Positions 51,523-60,626 of a stretch of DNA of 64,000 nt are shown here, in pieces (position 1 is the stretch's first letter; the number at the start of each line of letters is the position of its first letter). The position numbers and the translations under genes are program-made. This DNA comes from Halobacillus sp. Marseille-Q1614 (lineage in GTDB: Bacteria; Bacillota; Bacilli; Bacillales; Halobacillaceae): positions 186,001-250,000 of the forward strand of contig NZ_CADDWH010000001.1 of the NCBI RefSeq assembly GCF_902809865.1. The letters run 5' to 3'. Under the pieces are notes generated by a model. That model searched no databases and was not told the origin of the DNA. It saw nothing but the letters and a program-made list of their open reading frames with translations.

Positions 51523-52430
51523 CCTATACAGTTCAATCATTGCTTAAGGATTATCAAAAGCAGGGAGGAGTGAAACAGGCGAAAAAGCTTACATTCGCTG
51601 GTGTTGGTGACAGAGATGTTTACAACATTACAGCTCCTTTTATTGATGAAGGAGAACGTGTCATTGCGGGACGTGTGGAGGGACGAGACACGGAGTATTC
51701 AGATGTGTTTTTCTTTGTTGAACAAGAGGGGCATTGGGTGCCGCGGGAAAACACCCCGACATTCTCTCTCCAGGATCCATTCGTTACGACAATCGGAGGT
51801 CAGCTCGTTTTTGGAGGAGTACAAGTCACACCTGATCCAAACGATGAAAGTAAGCTGACATGGAAGACTGTTTTTTACAAAGGAAACAGTATTAGACAGC
51901 TTGAGCCTTTGACAGAAGGCCCAGAAGGAATGAAAGATATTCGCCTGCTTGAACTTCAGGACGGGAGAATTGCTGTCTTCACCCGCCCGCAAGGTGAAAA
52001 AGGCGGTCGGGGTAAAATTGGGTTTACAAAAGTGAATTCTTTATCACAGCTTACAGTGGAAACCATTGATCAAGCTCCACTGATTGAACCTCATTTTACC
52101 GGTGAGGAGTGGGGAGGAGCGAATGAACTTTATCTGCTCGAGAATGGAGATATTGGGGTGCTTGGCCATATTGCTGAATTTGATGAAGAGGGAGATCGAC
52201 ATTATTACCCGATTACCAGCCGGTACAAGATAGATTCTAATCAATTGACGGATATGAAGATTATCGCCACACGTCGTGATTTTCCAGAAGGATCCGCGAA
52301 ACGGCCGGACCTTGCTGATGTGCTGTTTAGTGGAGGATTACTCTTTTTAGAAAATGGTGAGGCGGAACTTTATGTCGGCGTCAGTGACGCTGAGGCTCAT
52401 AAAGCCGTCGTGCCGAATCCTTTTATCTAA
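51519..52430 (+). CDS. DUF1861-type beta-propeller protein, putative glycosidase partner
   Basis: 303 residues. Repeated propeller-like strands (VYNITAPFIDEGERVIAGRVEGRD; SLQDPFVTTIGGQLVFGGVQV; IGFTKVNSLSQL; EWGGANELYLLENGDIGVLGH). It matches a family of unknown function that I recognise as DUF1861, found beside GH130 genes and remotely similar to them. SLQDPF and WGGANE resemble the active-site strands of such enzymes. No signal peptide. A second mannoside-active enzyme is plausible but unproven. Confidence 0.75.
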   Translation: MTYTVQSLLKDYQKQGGVKQAKKLTFAGVGDRDVYNITAPFIDEGERVIAGRVEGRDTEYSDVFFFVEQEGHWVPRENTPTFSLQDPFVTTIGGQLVFGGVQVTPDPNDESKLTWKTVFYKGNSIRQLEPLTEGPEGMKDIRLLELQDGRIAVFTRPQGEKGGRGKIGFTKVNSLSQLTVETIDQAPLIEPHFTGEEWGGANELYLLENGDIGVLGHIAEFDEEGDRHYYPITSRYKIDSNQLTDMKIIATRRDFPEGSAKRPDLADVLFSGGLLFLENGEAELYVGVSDAEAHKAVVPNPFI

Positions 52431-52468
52431 TAATTAATGAAGAGAAAAAATGAGAGGGGAATGGAAGA

Positions 52469-53782
52469 ATGAAAAAGCTGCTTAACCTTCGTTTATTTGT
52501 TTTGATGTTTGCGAGTCTGTTTGTAGTGGCCGGGTGTCAATCCGGTGAAAGTTCAGGTGATGGGAGTTCAGAAGATGGAACGGTGGAGTTCGAATTCTGG
52601 GCAGCGCCGAACCCGACGCAGGAACAGTTCTGGGATAATATGGCTCAGCAGTATATGGAAGAAAATGAAGATGTAAAGATTAACGTATCGCCAATGCCGG
52701 AAAGTCCTTCTTCTGAAGCGGGCATTCAATCCGCAATCGCAGCGGGAAATGCTCCGGCGATTTCTGAAAATATTTCCCGTGGCTTTGCGGCTCAATTAGC
52801 GGAAAGTAACGCAGTGGTCCCGCTTAATGAATTTGAAGGTTATGATGAACTAATTGATGAACGCCAAATGACCGAAACAATGTCTACATGGACATTTACT
52901 GAAGACCAGCAGTTTGTATTGCCGATTTACTCAAATGCGATGCTGTTTGGCTGGAGAATCGATATCTTGAATGAACTTGGTTTTGAAGAAGTACCGAAGA
53001 CTTACGATGAAGTATTAGAAGTAGGGAAAAAACTAAAAGAAGAATATCCTGAAAAACACCTTTGGGCACGTGCGGATTTGGTGAAACCTACTTGGTCTGC
53101 CCGCTGGTTTGATTTCTTCATGCTTTATAACGCAGCTTCTGAAGGCAATGGTTTCGTTGAAGGTAATGAATTCACGGCCGATGATGAGGCTGGTGTAGAA
53201 ACGCTGAAATTTTTCCAGGACTTAAGTGAAAATGAACTTCTGTTAACTCGTGAAGCAACAGATCCGTTTGAGTCAGGAGATTCCATTATGATGGACCTTG
53301 GTCCTTGGACGTTCTCTTACTGGGATGAAAGATTCCCGGAAATGGAGCAGGGCGAAACTTATGAGTTAGCAATGCCTCCAGTACATGATGGAGAAGAGTC
53401 TACAACGTTTGCTGATACGAAAGGTCTATCCATTTACGCTTCTGCCTCTAAAGAACAGCAGCAGGCCGCTTTTGACTTTGTGAAATGGGTATTCTCAGAT
53501 GCAGAAAATGATTTAGAGTGGTTTGAAGCAACGAATCTGCCGCCAGCACGTGATGATCTAGCAACGAATGAAACATTTACTTCATTCTTAGAAGAAAATC
53601 CGGAGCTTAAACAATATGCAGACAACATTCCGAATTCCGTACCGCCAATGGACAGCCCGCAAACGGCTGAGATCCAGGAGCTGATTGGAACAGAAGGCTT
53701 AAATCCAGTTGTGAACGGAGAGAAGGATGCCGAGAAAGCATGGGAGGATATCAAGGCCGCGATTAACGGGGTGTTGAAATAA
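52469..53782 (+). CDS. Sugar ABC transporter substrate-binding lipoprotein, second system
   Basis: 437 residues, family 1 binding protein. Lipobox VVAGCQ, lipidated Cys23. The body reads VEFEFWAAPNPTQEQFWDNM, GNAPAISENISRGFAA and IMMDLGPWTFSYWDE. Feeds the permeases at 53784 and 54649. The GH130 gene upstream suggests beta-mannooligosaccharides as ligand. Confidence 0.9.
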   Translation: MKKLLNLRLFVLMFASLFVVAGCQSGESSGDGSSEDGTVEFEFWAAPNPTQEQFWDNMAQQYMEENEDVKINVSPMPESPSSEAGIQSAIAAGNAPAISENISRGFAAQLAESNAVVPLNEFEGYDELIDERQMTETMSTWTFTEDQQFVLPIYSNAMLFGWRIDILNELGFEEVPKTYDEVLEVGKKLKEEYPEKHLWARADLVKPTWSARWFDFFMLYNAASEGNGFVEGNEFTADDEAGVETLKFFQDLSENELLLTREATDPFESGDSIMMDLGPWTFSYWDERFPEMEQGETYELAMPPVHDGEESTTFADTKGLSIYASASKEQQQAAFDFVKWVFSDAENDLEWFEATNLPPARDDLATNETFTSFLEENPELKQYADNIPNSVPPMDSPQTAEIQELIGTEGLNPVVNGEKDAEKAWEDIKAAINGVLK

Positions 53783-53783
53783 A

Positions 53784-54662
53784 ATGGAAAAAAGTAATGC
53801 AAGGTTGGGTTGGCTGTTTGCCAGCCCTTACCTTATCTATTCCCTCATTTTCTTTCTATTTCCGCTACTGTGGGCAACGTATTTAGCATTTACTAACTGG
53901 AACTTAATTGCTCCTGACTACGAATTCGTCGGGATACAAAATTTTATCGACGCGTTTTTCAGTGAAAGTGTACGCGCGGCCTTCTTTGTTACTTATAAAT
54001 TCTTAGGAATGTTTGTACCGATTGTCGTGGGGGGGGCTTTAATTCTTGCGATGATCATCCATACGCTTCCTAAGTTTAAAGGTTTATTTTCTGTAGCTTT
54101 CTTCTTACCTTACTTAGCTTCAGGGGTAGCCTCTGCAATTATCGTAAATGGCGTACTATCTTACAACAGCCCATTTAACGTGTGGCTGCGAAGTTCATTC
54201 GGTCTTGATATTGACTGGCTGGGTTCTTCCATTTTAGCGCCTTTAATTATTGCACTTATGATGGCATGGAAATTCGCAGGTTATTATGCGTTGTTATTTG
54301 TTGCCGGACTTGAAAGTATACCGAAAGAAGTTTATGAAGCTGCTGAAATTGATGGAGCTGTAGGATTTCGAAAGTTTTGGCATGTCACCATTCCGATGCT
54401 TTATCCTTCTTTTTATACAGTTACCATTTTAGCTGTCGGCTTAATGTTCGGGATTTTTACCGAACCGTATGTACTAACAGGCGGGGGACCAGACCTGGCG
54501 ACCCATACCTGGCAGCTGGAAATTTACAGTCAGGCTTTTGAAAGATTGAACGCCGGTTATGGAACAGCGATCGCTGTCATTAACTCTATAGTTACATTTG
54601 CATCGATCCTCGTCTTCCGTAAAATTCTAGAGAAATGGGGTGCCAAACATGGCTGGGAATAA
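53784..54662 (+). CDS. Sugar ABC transporter permease (MalF-like), second system
   Basis: 292 residues, six membrane helices, EAA loop VYEAAEIDGAVGFRKFWHVTIPM near residue 190. Starts 1 bp after the binding-protein stop. Its end overlaps the next permease by 14 bp. Confidence 0.9.
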   Translation: MEKSNARLGWLFASPYLIYSLIFFLFPLLWATYLAFTNWNLIAPDYEFVGIQNFIDAFFSESVRAAFFVTYKFLGMFVPIVVGGALILAMIIHTLPKFKGLFSVAFFLPYLASGVASAIIVNGVLSYNSPFNVWLRSSFGLDIDWLGSSILAPLIIALMMAWKFAGYYALLFVAGLESIPKEVYEAAEIDGAVGFRKFWHVTIPMLYPSFYTVTILAVGLMFGIFTEPYVLTGGGPDLATHTWQLEIYSQAFERLNAGYGTAIAVINSIVTFASILVFRKILEKWGAKHGWE

Positions 54663-55479
54663 TAAGCTGAAATTAACGTTACTCTATATTATTGCTTTCA
54701 GTGTGCTCATTGTTATGGTAGCTCCGTACATTTATATGGTTATTGGATCGTTCGCGGTTTGGGATCAAGTTGACCGCAAAATTATTCCGACTGAATTTAC
54801 GCTGCGATCCTATGAATGGCTGTTTTTCGGAGGAGAAGGAGCGAATGCAAGACCATGGCTTAGGGCCTTCTTTAACAGTATTTTCGTAAGTACAACGTCT
54901 GCTTTCCTAATGATTGCGACCGCACTGCTCGTCGGCTTTTCCTTAGCCAAGCTTAAATTTAAAGGAAACCGCCTGATTAATAACGTGATTCTGTTCCAAA
55001 TGTTCTACCCGGCTGTCATTCTTTTAATCCCGTTATTTTTAATTATTCGCTACTTTGGCATGTACGACACATACTGGGCAATGATTTTGCCAAAAGCTGT
55101 TAACCTGTGGGCGATCTTTATGTATACGAATTTCTTTAGAGGACTGCCGAACGAACTGATCGAAGCGGCCAAAATTGATGGAGCAAGTCAATGGAAGATC
55201 GTTTGGAAAATCGTTCTGCCGATGTCGAAGTCAATTACGACGATTATCTTCCTATTTGTATTTATGGAACGATGGGTTGAGCTCTTATGGGACATGCTCG
55301 TTGTTAACAGTGAGGAAATGCTGACTCTAAACGTATTGCTCGCTCAAATGTTTGGACCATACGGCGGATATCCTGGCCCAATGTACGCAGCCTCCGTCCT
55401 GCTGACCCTGCCGATCCTGATTCTGTTTATCATCTTCAGTAAGAACTTCAAAAAAGGCATGCAGTTCGTGCTGAAGTAA
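54649..55479 (+). CDS. Sugar ABC transporter permease (MalG-like), second system
   Basis: 276 residues from ATG 54649 (GGGGTG 7 nt upstream), six membrane helices, EAA loop LIEAAKIDGASQWKIVWKIVLPM near residue 170. No ATPase follows; a shared one must serve it. Confidence 0.9.
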   Translation: MAGNNKLKLTLLYIIAFSVLIVMVAPYIYMVIGSFAVWDQVDRKIIPTEFTLRSYEWLFFGGEGANARPWLRAFFNSIFVSTTSAFLMIATALLVGFSLAKLKFKGNRLINNVILFQMFYPAVILLIPLFLIIRYFGMYDTYWAMILPKAVNLWAIFMYTNFFRGLPNELIEAAKIDGASQWKIVWKIVLPMSKSITTIIFLFVFMERWVELLWDMLVVNSEEMLTLNVLLAQMFGPYGGYPGPMYAASVLLTLPILILFIIFSKNFKKGMQFVLK

Positions 55480-55493
55480 TGGTTTTGAAGATC

Positions 55494-55525
55494 GGTACCA
55501 GGTACCGAGAGAAAAAAGAAAAAAA
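55494..55525 (+). repeat. GGTACC-type repeat, copy 6, in a 5' leader
   Basis: GGTACCAGGTACC (55494-55506) and the tail GAGAGAAAAAAGAAAAA run straight into the AAGGAG ribosome binding site of the next gene. Unlike copies 4 and 5 there is no terminator after it. Confidence 0.8.
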
Positions 55526-55538
55526 GGAGTGAGAAGCT

Positions 55539-56285
55539 ATCGAACAGATTGGTTTGCAGCTTTATTCGTTGAAGGAATATACGGAGAAAGATTTTATCGG
55601 AACGCTCGAAAAGGTGGCTCAGGCTGGTTATGATGGCGTAGAATTTGCAGGCTATTTTAATACAACCAGTCAGGATCTTAAAAAAGCTTTAAACAATTTA
55701 GGATTAAATGCAGCAGGCAGCCATATTGCCATTGAAGACCTTGAGCAAAATTTAGAAGCTATGATTGAGTATTCCCTTAACATTGAAAGTCCGTATATCA
55801 TCTGTCCCGGTCTGCCGGAATCGTATAGAAACAGCGCGGACGCTTATAAGCGAACCGCAGAACAATTTAATAGAATCGGTGAAAAGTGCAGGGAAAGAGG
55901 CTTGCTGTTTGGCTACCATAACCACCACGTTGAATTTGAAAAGTATGACGGTGAATATGGTTTGGATATTCTTGCTGACCATACAGGAGAAGAAAACCTT
56001 TTCCTCGAATTAGATACGTATTGGGCTGAAATTTGCGGGATTAAATCCGTCGATCTCATCGAAAAATACAAACAGCGTCTTAAAATTCTACATATTAAAG
56101 ATATGAACAATTTTGAAGAAAAGCGCAATGTAGAAATCGGCAGCGGAGCGATGGACTTTAAGAAAATTATCAGAGCCGGCAAAGCCCAGCAAGTGGAATG
56201 GTACACCGTTGAGCAGGAAGAATTCGATAAGGACCCATTAACAAGCATCCAGGAAAGCTATCAATATTTGAAAACAATAGTGTAG
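55539..56285 (+). CDS. Sugar-phosphate isomerase/epimerase (TIM barrel), ATC start
   Basis: 248 residues from ATC 55539. AP-endonuclease-2-type barrel: EQIGLQLYSLKEY (strand 1), GYDGVEFAGYF, GYHNHHVEFEKY, LFLELDTYWAEICG, ILHIKDMN and GAMDFKKI, with His, Glu and Asp metal ligands. TGA at 55530 closes the frame upstream. The only standard start, TTG 55554, would delete strand 1 and lies 24 nt from AAGGAG, while ATC sits 9 nt from it. Acts with the Gfo/Idh enzyme next door in sugar interconversion; substrate unknown. Confidence 0.88.
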   Translation: MEQIGLQLYSLKEYTEKDFIGTLEKVAQAGYDGVEFAGYFNTTSQDLKKALNNLGLNAAGSHIAIEDLEQNLEAMIEYSLNIESPYIICPGLPESYRNSADAYKRTAEQFNRIGEKCRERGLLFGYHNHHVEFEKYDGEYGLDILADHTGEENLFLELDTYWAEICGIKSVDLIEKYKQRLKILHIKDMNNFEEKRNVEIGSGAMDFKKIIRAGKAQQVEWYTVEQEEFDKDPLTSIQESYQYLKTIV

Positions 56286-56297
56286 GAGGATGAACAA

Positions 56298-57377
56298 ATG
56301 GCAGAATCCAAACTTAAAGTAGGAATTATCGGCTGCGGAGGAATCGCAAATGGAAAACAAATGCCGGCACTATCGAAAGTAGAAGCTGTGGAAATGGCCG
56401 CCTTTTGTGACATAGTAGTAGACCGGGCAGAAAAGGCAGCCGGTGAATATGGCAGTGAGGGCTCCAAGATATTTACGGATTATCGTGAACTATTAAAAGA
56501 AGACCTTGATGTCGTACACGTCTGTACACCGAACAAGTCGCATGCTGAAATCAGTATTGCTGCCCTTGAATCAGGCAAGCACGTAATGTGTGAAAAACCG
56601 ATGGCTAAAACCGCAGTCGAAGCGCGCGACATGGTAGAAGCGGCCAAACGGACAGGGAAACACCTGTCCATCGGCTATAACAACCGATTTCGCAGCGACT
56701 CACAGTATTTGAAAAAAGTGTGTGAAGACGGGGACCTTGGAGAAATCTACTTTGCCAAAGCCCACGCCATTCGCAGACGTGCCGTTCCAACTTGGGGGGT
56801 ATTTTTAAACGAAGAAGAGCAAGGCGGCGGACCGCTGATCGATATCGGAACCCACGCTCTTGATCTTACTTTGTGGCTCATGGATAACTATGAAGTGAAA
56901 AGCGTCGTCGGCAACGTGTATCACAAGCTTTCCGATAAAAAGGATGCAGCTAATGCTTTTGGACCATGGGACCCGGAAGAATTTAATGTGGAAGACTCTG
57001 CATTTGGGTTCATTACGATGAAAAATGGTGCGACGATCATTCTTGAATCGAGCTGGGCCTTAAACACGCTCGATATTGATGAAGCTAAAAGTACTCTGTG
57101 TGGTACAGAAGGCGGCGCAGATATGAAGGACGGTCTGCGCCTAAATGGTGAGAAGTACGGCAAGCTTCATACGACAAAACCAGAACTGGATGCCGGGGGA
57201 GTCGCTTTCTACGATGGTGCGGATGAAAGTGACAGTGACCGCGAAGCTAGATTATGGATTGAGAGTTTGCTTAAAGATGAGAAACCTGTAGTAAAGCCGG
57301 AGCAGGCTTTAGTAGTGAGTGAGATTTTAGAAGCGATTTATAAGTCGGCGGAAACAGGTGAAGCGGTTTATTTTTAA
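56298..57377 (+). CDS. Gfo/Idh/MocA-family NAD(P)-dependent oxidoreductase
   Basis: 359 residues. Rossmann start KVGIIGCGGIANGKQMPAL, HVCTPNKSHAEISIAALESGKHVMCEKPM (catalytic Lys in EKP), and DIGTHALDLTLWLMDNY in the C-terminal sheet. Oxidises or reduces a sugar or cyclitol. Start follows the isomerase by 12 bp with GGAGGATG. Together the two likely process the monosaccharide released by GH130/DUF1861 action. Confidence 0.9.
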   Translation: MAESKLKVGIIGCGGIANGKQMPALSKVEAVEMAAFCDIVVDRAEKAAGEYGSEGSKIFTDYRELLKEDLDVVHVCTPNKSHAEISIAALESGKHVMCEKPMAKTAVEARDMVEAAKRTGKHLSIGYNNRFRSDSQYLKKVCEDGDLGEIYFAKAHAIRRRAVPTWGVFLNEEEQGGGPLIDIGTHALDLTLWLMDNYEVKSVVGNVYHKLSDKKDAANAFGPWDPEEFNVEDSAFGFITMKNGATIILESSWALNTLDIDEAKSTLCGTEGGADMKDGLRLNGEKYGKLHTTKPELDAGGVAFYDGADESDSDREARLWIESLLKDEKPVVKPEQALVVSEILEAIYKSAETGEAVYF

Positions 57378-57386
57378 ATATCGGAA

Positions 57387-57418
57387 AGAGGCTGTCTATT
57401 AGGTAGTCTCTTTTTTTA
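57387..57418 (+). terminator. Terminator of the GH130 operon
   Basis: AGAGGCTGTC (57387-57396) pairs with GGTAGTCTCT (57402-57411), three G-U pairs, followed by T7. Confidence 0.8.
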
Positions 57419-57584
57419 TGGAGCGATCAGTTCATGATGAATAATTGCTCATTAATCTCAGTAGCTATACAAGGGTTCTCTTGGTTCATTCCTACTATTT
57501 TAGAAAAATTTAATAAAACGTTAATGATTATCTATTACACTTACTAGTGAGTTTAATAAGAGATTAACTAATGGAGTGGGTAAT

Positions 57585-59537
57585 GTGAGCAGGTTTAAAG
57601 CAAGTTTATTAATAATTGTGCTAGTGTTGATTTTTCCATTAAGTCCAAAGGAAAATACAGCATTTGCTGCAAACAGCGGGGATGTTGTTGTCAATGAAGT
57701 TGCTTGGATGGGGACAACAGATAGTTATAATGCTGAGTGGATTGAAATACATAATACGACGGGTGAATCAATCGACTTATCTGGATGGACATTGAAAGCT
57801 GTAGACGGCACACCAAATATCGGTTTATCAGGATCAATTCCAGCTGGTGGTTACTATTTGTTAGAGAGAACTGATGATTCCACAGTTTCAGAAGTTTCAG
57901 CTGACCAAATTTATACGGGGGCTTTAGCAAATAGCAATGAAGCTCTTGAACTTATGGATGATTCAGGAGGTCTGGTCGATGAGGTAAATGATTGGCATGC
58001 AGGTGATAATGATCAGAAAGCGACAATGGAGCGGTTAGATCCAGGAGAGAGTGGGACAACCTCCACTAATTGGGCAGATGCGACCTCCATTTATGAAGAA
58101 GGACTCGGCACACCAAAGGCAGAAAACTCTAGTGATGCACAAGATCAAGCATGTGCAGAAAGTGTAGCTAACGTTTCTGAACAAGAAGGAGCCATTAATG
58201 TTTATTTTAATAAGTGTGTTGATCACCAATATGCTACCAGTGGAAATGAAGCCAATCAAGCGGTTAACCTTGAGGATCGTTTAATACAACGCTTAGAGCA
58301 GGCGGAAGAGCGAATTGATTTTGCTACATATGAACTTAATCTTCCGCGCATTGCTGAAACATTAATCAACCAAGCAGCAAATGGCGTGGAAGTTCGAATA
58401 ATCGCTGATGCGAAAGATGCGGATGATCCTCATTATGAGAAGCGTTATCAAACAATGAGGCTCTATGTGGAAAAAATCCTGCGCGGAGCTGATGGGGAGA
58501 TCGGTACCGAAGATGACGCGGAAATTTTATCTGATTCTCCGATGATGGCAGTAGAAGATCCGGAACCACGCATTGAACTCGGTCTGCCAGAGGATGCATC
58601 AGATATCCCAGAAGTCACTGTTGAAGTAGGAAATAGTGAAGAAACCGGACGGCTTTTTGTTGAAGGAGAACAGAAAGATGAAGAAGGAACGTATTATTCA
58701 CCCGGCAATCAAATGCATAATAAATTTGCCTTAGTGGATGGCCAGTGGGTGTTTACCGGTAGCTGGAATTTCACCGTGACTGGTCTTTATGGATCAGAAG
58801 AAAACCAGGAGAATAGGGTTCTTGATGGTAATCAGCAGCATGTGATAGAAATAAATTCGACTGAGCTTGCTGACATTTATGAGACAGAATTTAATGAAAT
58901 GTGGGGAAGTTCACTGAGGAAACCTGACATAGAAGCATCAAACTTTTCAACACGAAAAACGGATAACACAGAGCATCAGGTTAATATAAATGGCGTACCT
59001 GTTGAGGTGTATTTTTCCTCTGGAGATGCTGCGATTGGACACATGGCCGACTATGTGAAAGAAGAGGCTGATCAAAATACTTACTTTTCAATTTTTGCCT
59101 GGAGTGATCAAAGCTTATTAAACGAATTAAAATATAAATATGAAGGTTCTTACGAAGATGGAAAAGGAACTTTAACTGGATTTGATATCAAGGGAGTTTT
59201 CGATTCTAGTTTTTGGAATCAGTGGTGGTCTGCAAGTGTAGATATGACTGGACGCACGTCTACACAAGAAAGTGAAGGAAATCCAAATATTAGATGGGCA
59301 AACCCTGCCCCCGTTTATAAGGATGGCGAGTCCCGGAAGCTCCATAGTAAAACGATGTTAATTGATGCAGATACCTCGAGCGACGCGACCACGATTGTAG
59401 GTTCCACCAATTGGAGCAACAATGGAAATAATATTAACGATGAAAATATGCTGTTTATTCATGATCAGGACATTACCAATCAATTTGTACAAGAATTTAA
59501 TGCGCGCTATGTGCAGGCTGGGGGAACTATAGAATAA
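57585..59537 (+). CDS. Secreted lamin-tail-domain phospholipase-D-family protein
   Basis: 650 residues from GTG 57585 with GGAGTGGG upstream. Signal peptide (SLLIIVLVLIFPL ... FAA). A lamin-tail domain (~25-150: VVNEVAWMGTTDSYNAEWIEIHN, DLSGWTLKAVDG) precedes two PLD domains. The HKD motifs are HNKFALVD near 376 and HSKTMLID near 585, each with a following GS-x-N strand (TGSWNFT, VGSTNWS). PLD-family enzymes of this kind cut phosphodiesters in phospholipid or DNA. Lamin-tail domains often accompany secreted nucleases, so extracellular DNA scavenging is a fair guess. Stands alone. Confidence 0.85.
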   Translation: MSRFKASLLIIVLVLIFPLSPKENTAFAANSGDVVVNEVAWMGTTDSYNAEWIEIHNTTGESIDLSGWTLKAVDGTPNIGLSGSIPAGGYYLLERTDDSTVSEVSADQIYTGALANSNEALELMDDSGGLVDEVNDWHAGDNDQKATMERLDPGESGTTSTNWADATSIYEEGLGTPKAENSSDAQDQACAESVANVSEQEGAINVYFNKCVDHQYATSGNEANQAVNLEDRLIQRLEQAEERIDFATYELNLPRIAETLINQAANGVEVRIIADAKDADDPHYEKRYQTMRLYVEKILRGADGEIGTEDDAEILSDSPMMAVEDPEPRIELGLPEDASDIPEVTVEVGNSEETGRLFVEGEQKDEEGTYYSPGNQMHNKFALVDGQWVFTGSWNFTVTGLYGSEENQENRVLDGNQQHVIEINSTELADIYETEFNEMWGSSLRKPDIEASNFSTRKTDNTEHQVNINGVPVEVYFSSGDAAIGHMADYVKEEADQNTYFSIFAWSDQSLLNELKYKYEGSYEDGKGTLTGFDIKGVFDSSFWNQWWSASVDMTGRTSTQESEGNPNIRWANPAPVYKDGESRKLHSKTMLIDADTSSDATTIVGSTNWSNNGNNINDENMLFIHDQDITNQFVQEFNARYVQAGGTIE

Positions 59538-59594
59538 GAGCAAAGGTGAGGAATTATTACATTGTGATTTACGAGCCGTGGAAAATATACGTAA

Positions 59595-59630
59595 AAAGCT
59601 CATCACTTTCAAGTGGTGAGCTTTCTTTAT
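59595..59630 (+). terminator. Terminator after the PLD-type gene
   Basis: AAAGCTCATCACT (59595-59607) pairs with AGTGGTGAGCTTT (59612-59624), one G-U pair, followed by CTTTAT. Confidence 0.8.
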
Positions 59631-59669
59631 GAGCTGTCCTTAAAAAGTCAGAAAATTTTAAAATCCTCG

Positions 59670-59698
59670 TTGACTTTTATTTTTCCTTCATCTAACAT
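59670..59698 (+). promoter_or_regulatory. Promoter of the rpiR-type operon
   Basis: TTGACT (59670-59675), 17-bp spacer, TAACAT (59693-59698). Confidence 0.55.
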
Positions 59699-59765
59699 GA
59701 AACTTAACTACACGAATGTAATATTTTTTTGAAGTTTTGCTTCGTGTTAATAAAGGATGATGGTC

Positions 59766-60614
59766 ATGTTAAATACACTTGAACAGCTGCGCCAGTGTTA
59801 TGACGGGTTACGTCCCTCTGAACAAAAGGCGGCTGGCTACATTTTAAATAATCCATTTAAAGTACTAGATATGCCGATTGCTAAGCTTGCGGAAGTTACT
59901 TCTGCAAGTGAAGCTACAATTATTCGAATGTGCCGGAAGCTGAATTTAAAAGGCTATACCGAACTGAAGCTGAGTATATCTGCTTCTATGAATGGAGCGA
60001 AAGAATACAAAGATAAATATGAAGATATCTCACGAGATGCAAGTCTTTCTGAAATTATTCAGCTCGTTTCGAATAACAATATGCGTTCAATTAAATTAAC
60101 CCATTCATTAATTGATGAAAATCAAATGGAGAAAGCCGTTAAGATATTAAACGATGCTAGGAGAATTGCTGTAATGGGCGTAGGAGCTTCTGGAATTGTA
60201 GCTCTTGATTTTGAACAGAAATGCAAACGAATTAACAGGTGGTGTGAATCTTTTACAGATGGTCACTCCCAGCTGATGTCAGCCGTACACCTGACGGATA
60301 AAGATGTCGTTTTAGCGATTTCATATTCAGGCGAGACTGTAGAAATTATCGATGCGATGAAAGTAGCGCAAAACCATGGGGCTCAAACCATATCGATTAC
60401 AGGTTATAGCGATAATTGGGTTCAGCGGAATGCAGATATAAACCTGTTCGCTTCACCGATCGAGAAAAATATTCGCAGCGGGGCTACGGCATCGCGAATT
60501 GCACAGCTTAATATTGTGGATGTTTTGTTTACTGCCTTAGCATCGATTAACTTTGAAGAGTCTGTTCAGATGCTTGATGAAACAAGAGAAGTTCTTAGGA
60601 AAAAAACAAACTAA
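59766..60614 (+). CDS. RpiR/MurR-family transcriptional regulator
   Basis: 282 residues from ATG 59766 (AAAGGA upstream; ATGs at 59757/59760 overlap it). N-terminal HTH_6: LRPSEQKAAGYILNNPF, AKLAEVTSASEATIIRMCRKLNLKGYTELK. C-terminal SIS sugar-phosphate-binding domain (AVMGVGASGIVALDFEQK; AISYSGETVEIIDAMK). MurR, a relative, senses MurNAc-6-phosphate. Co-transcribed with a serine hydrolase and a peptide importer, which hints at cell-wall fragment use. Confidence 0.9.
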   Translation: MLNTLEQLRQCYDGLRPSEQKAAGYILNNPFKVLDMPIAKLAEVTSASEATIIRMCRKLNLKGYTELKLSISASMNGAKEYKDKYEDISRDASLSEIIQLVSNNNMRSIKLTHSLIDENQMEKAVKILNDARRIAVMGVGASGIVALDFEQKCKRINRWCESFTDGHSQLMSAVHLTDKDVVLAISYSGETVEIIDAMKVAQNHGAQTISITGYSDNWVQRNADINLFASPIEKNIRSGATASRIAQLNIVDVLFTALASINFEESVQMLDETREVLRKKTN

Positions 60615-60626
60615 GGGGGGATGCAT

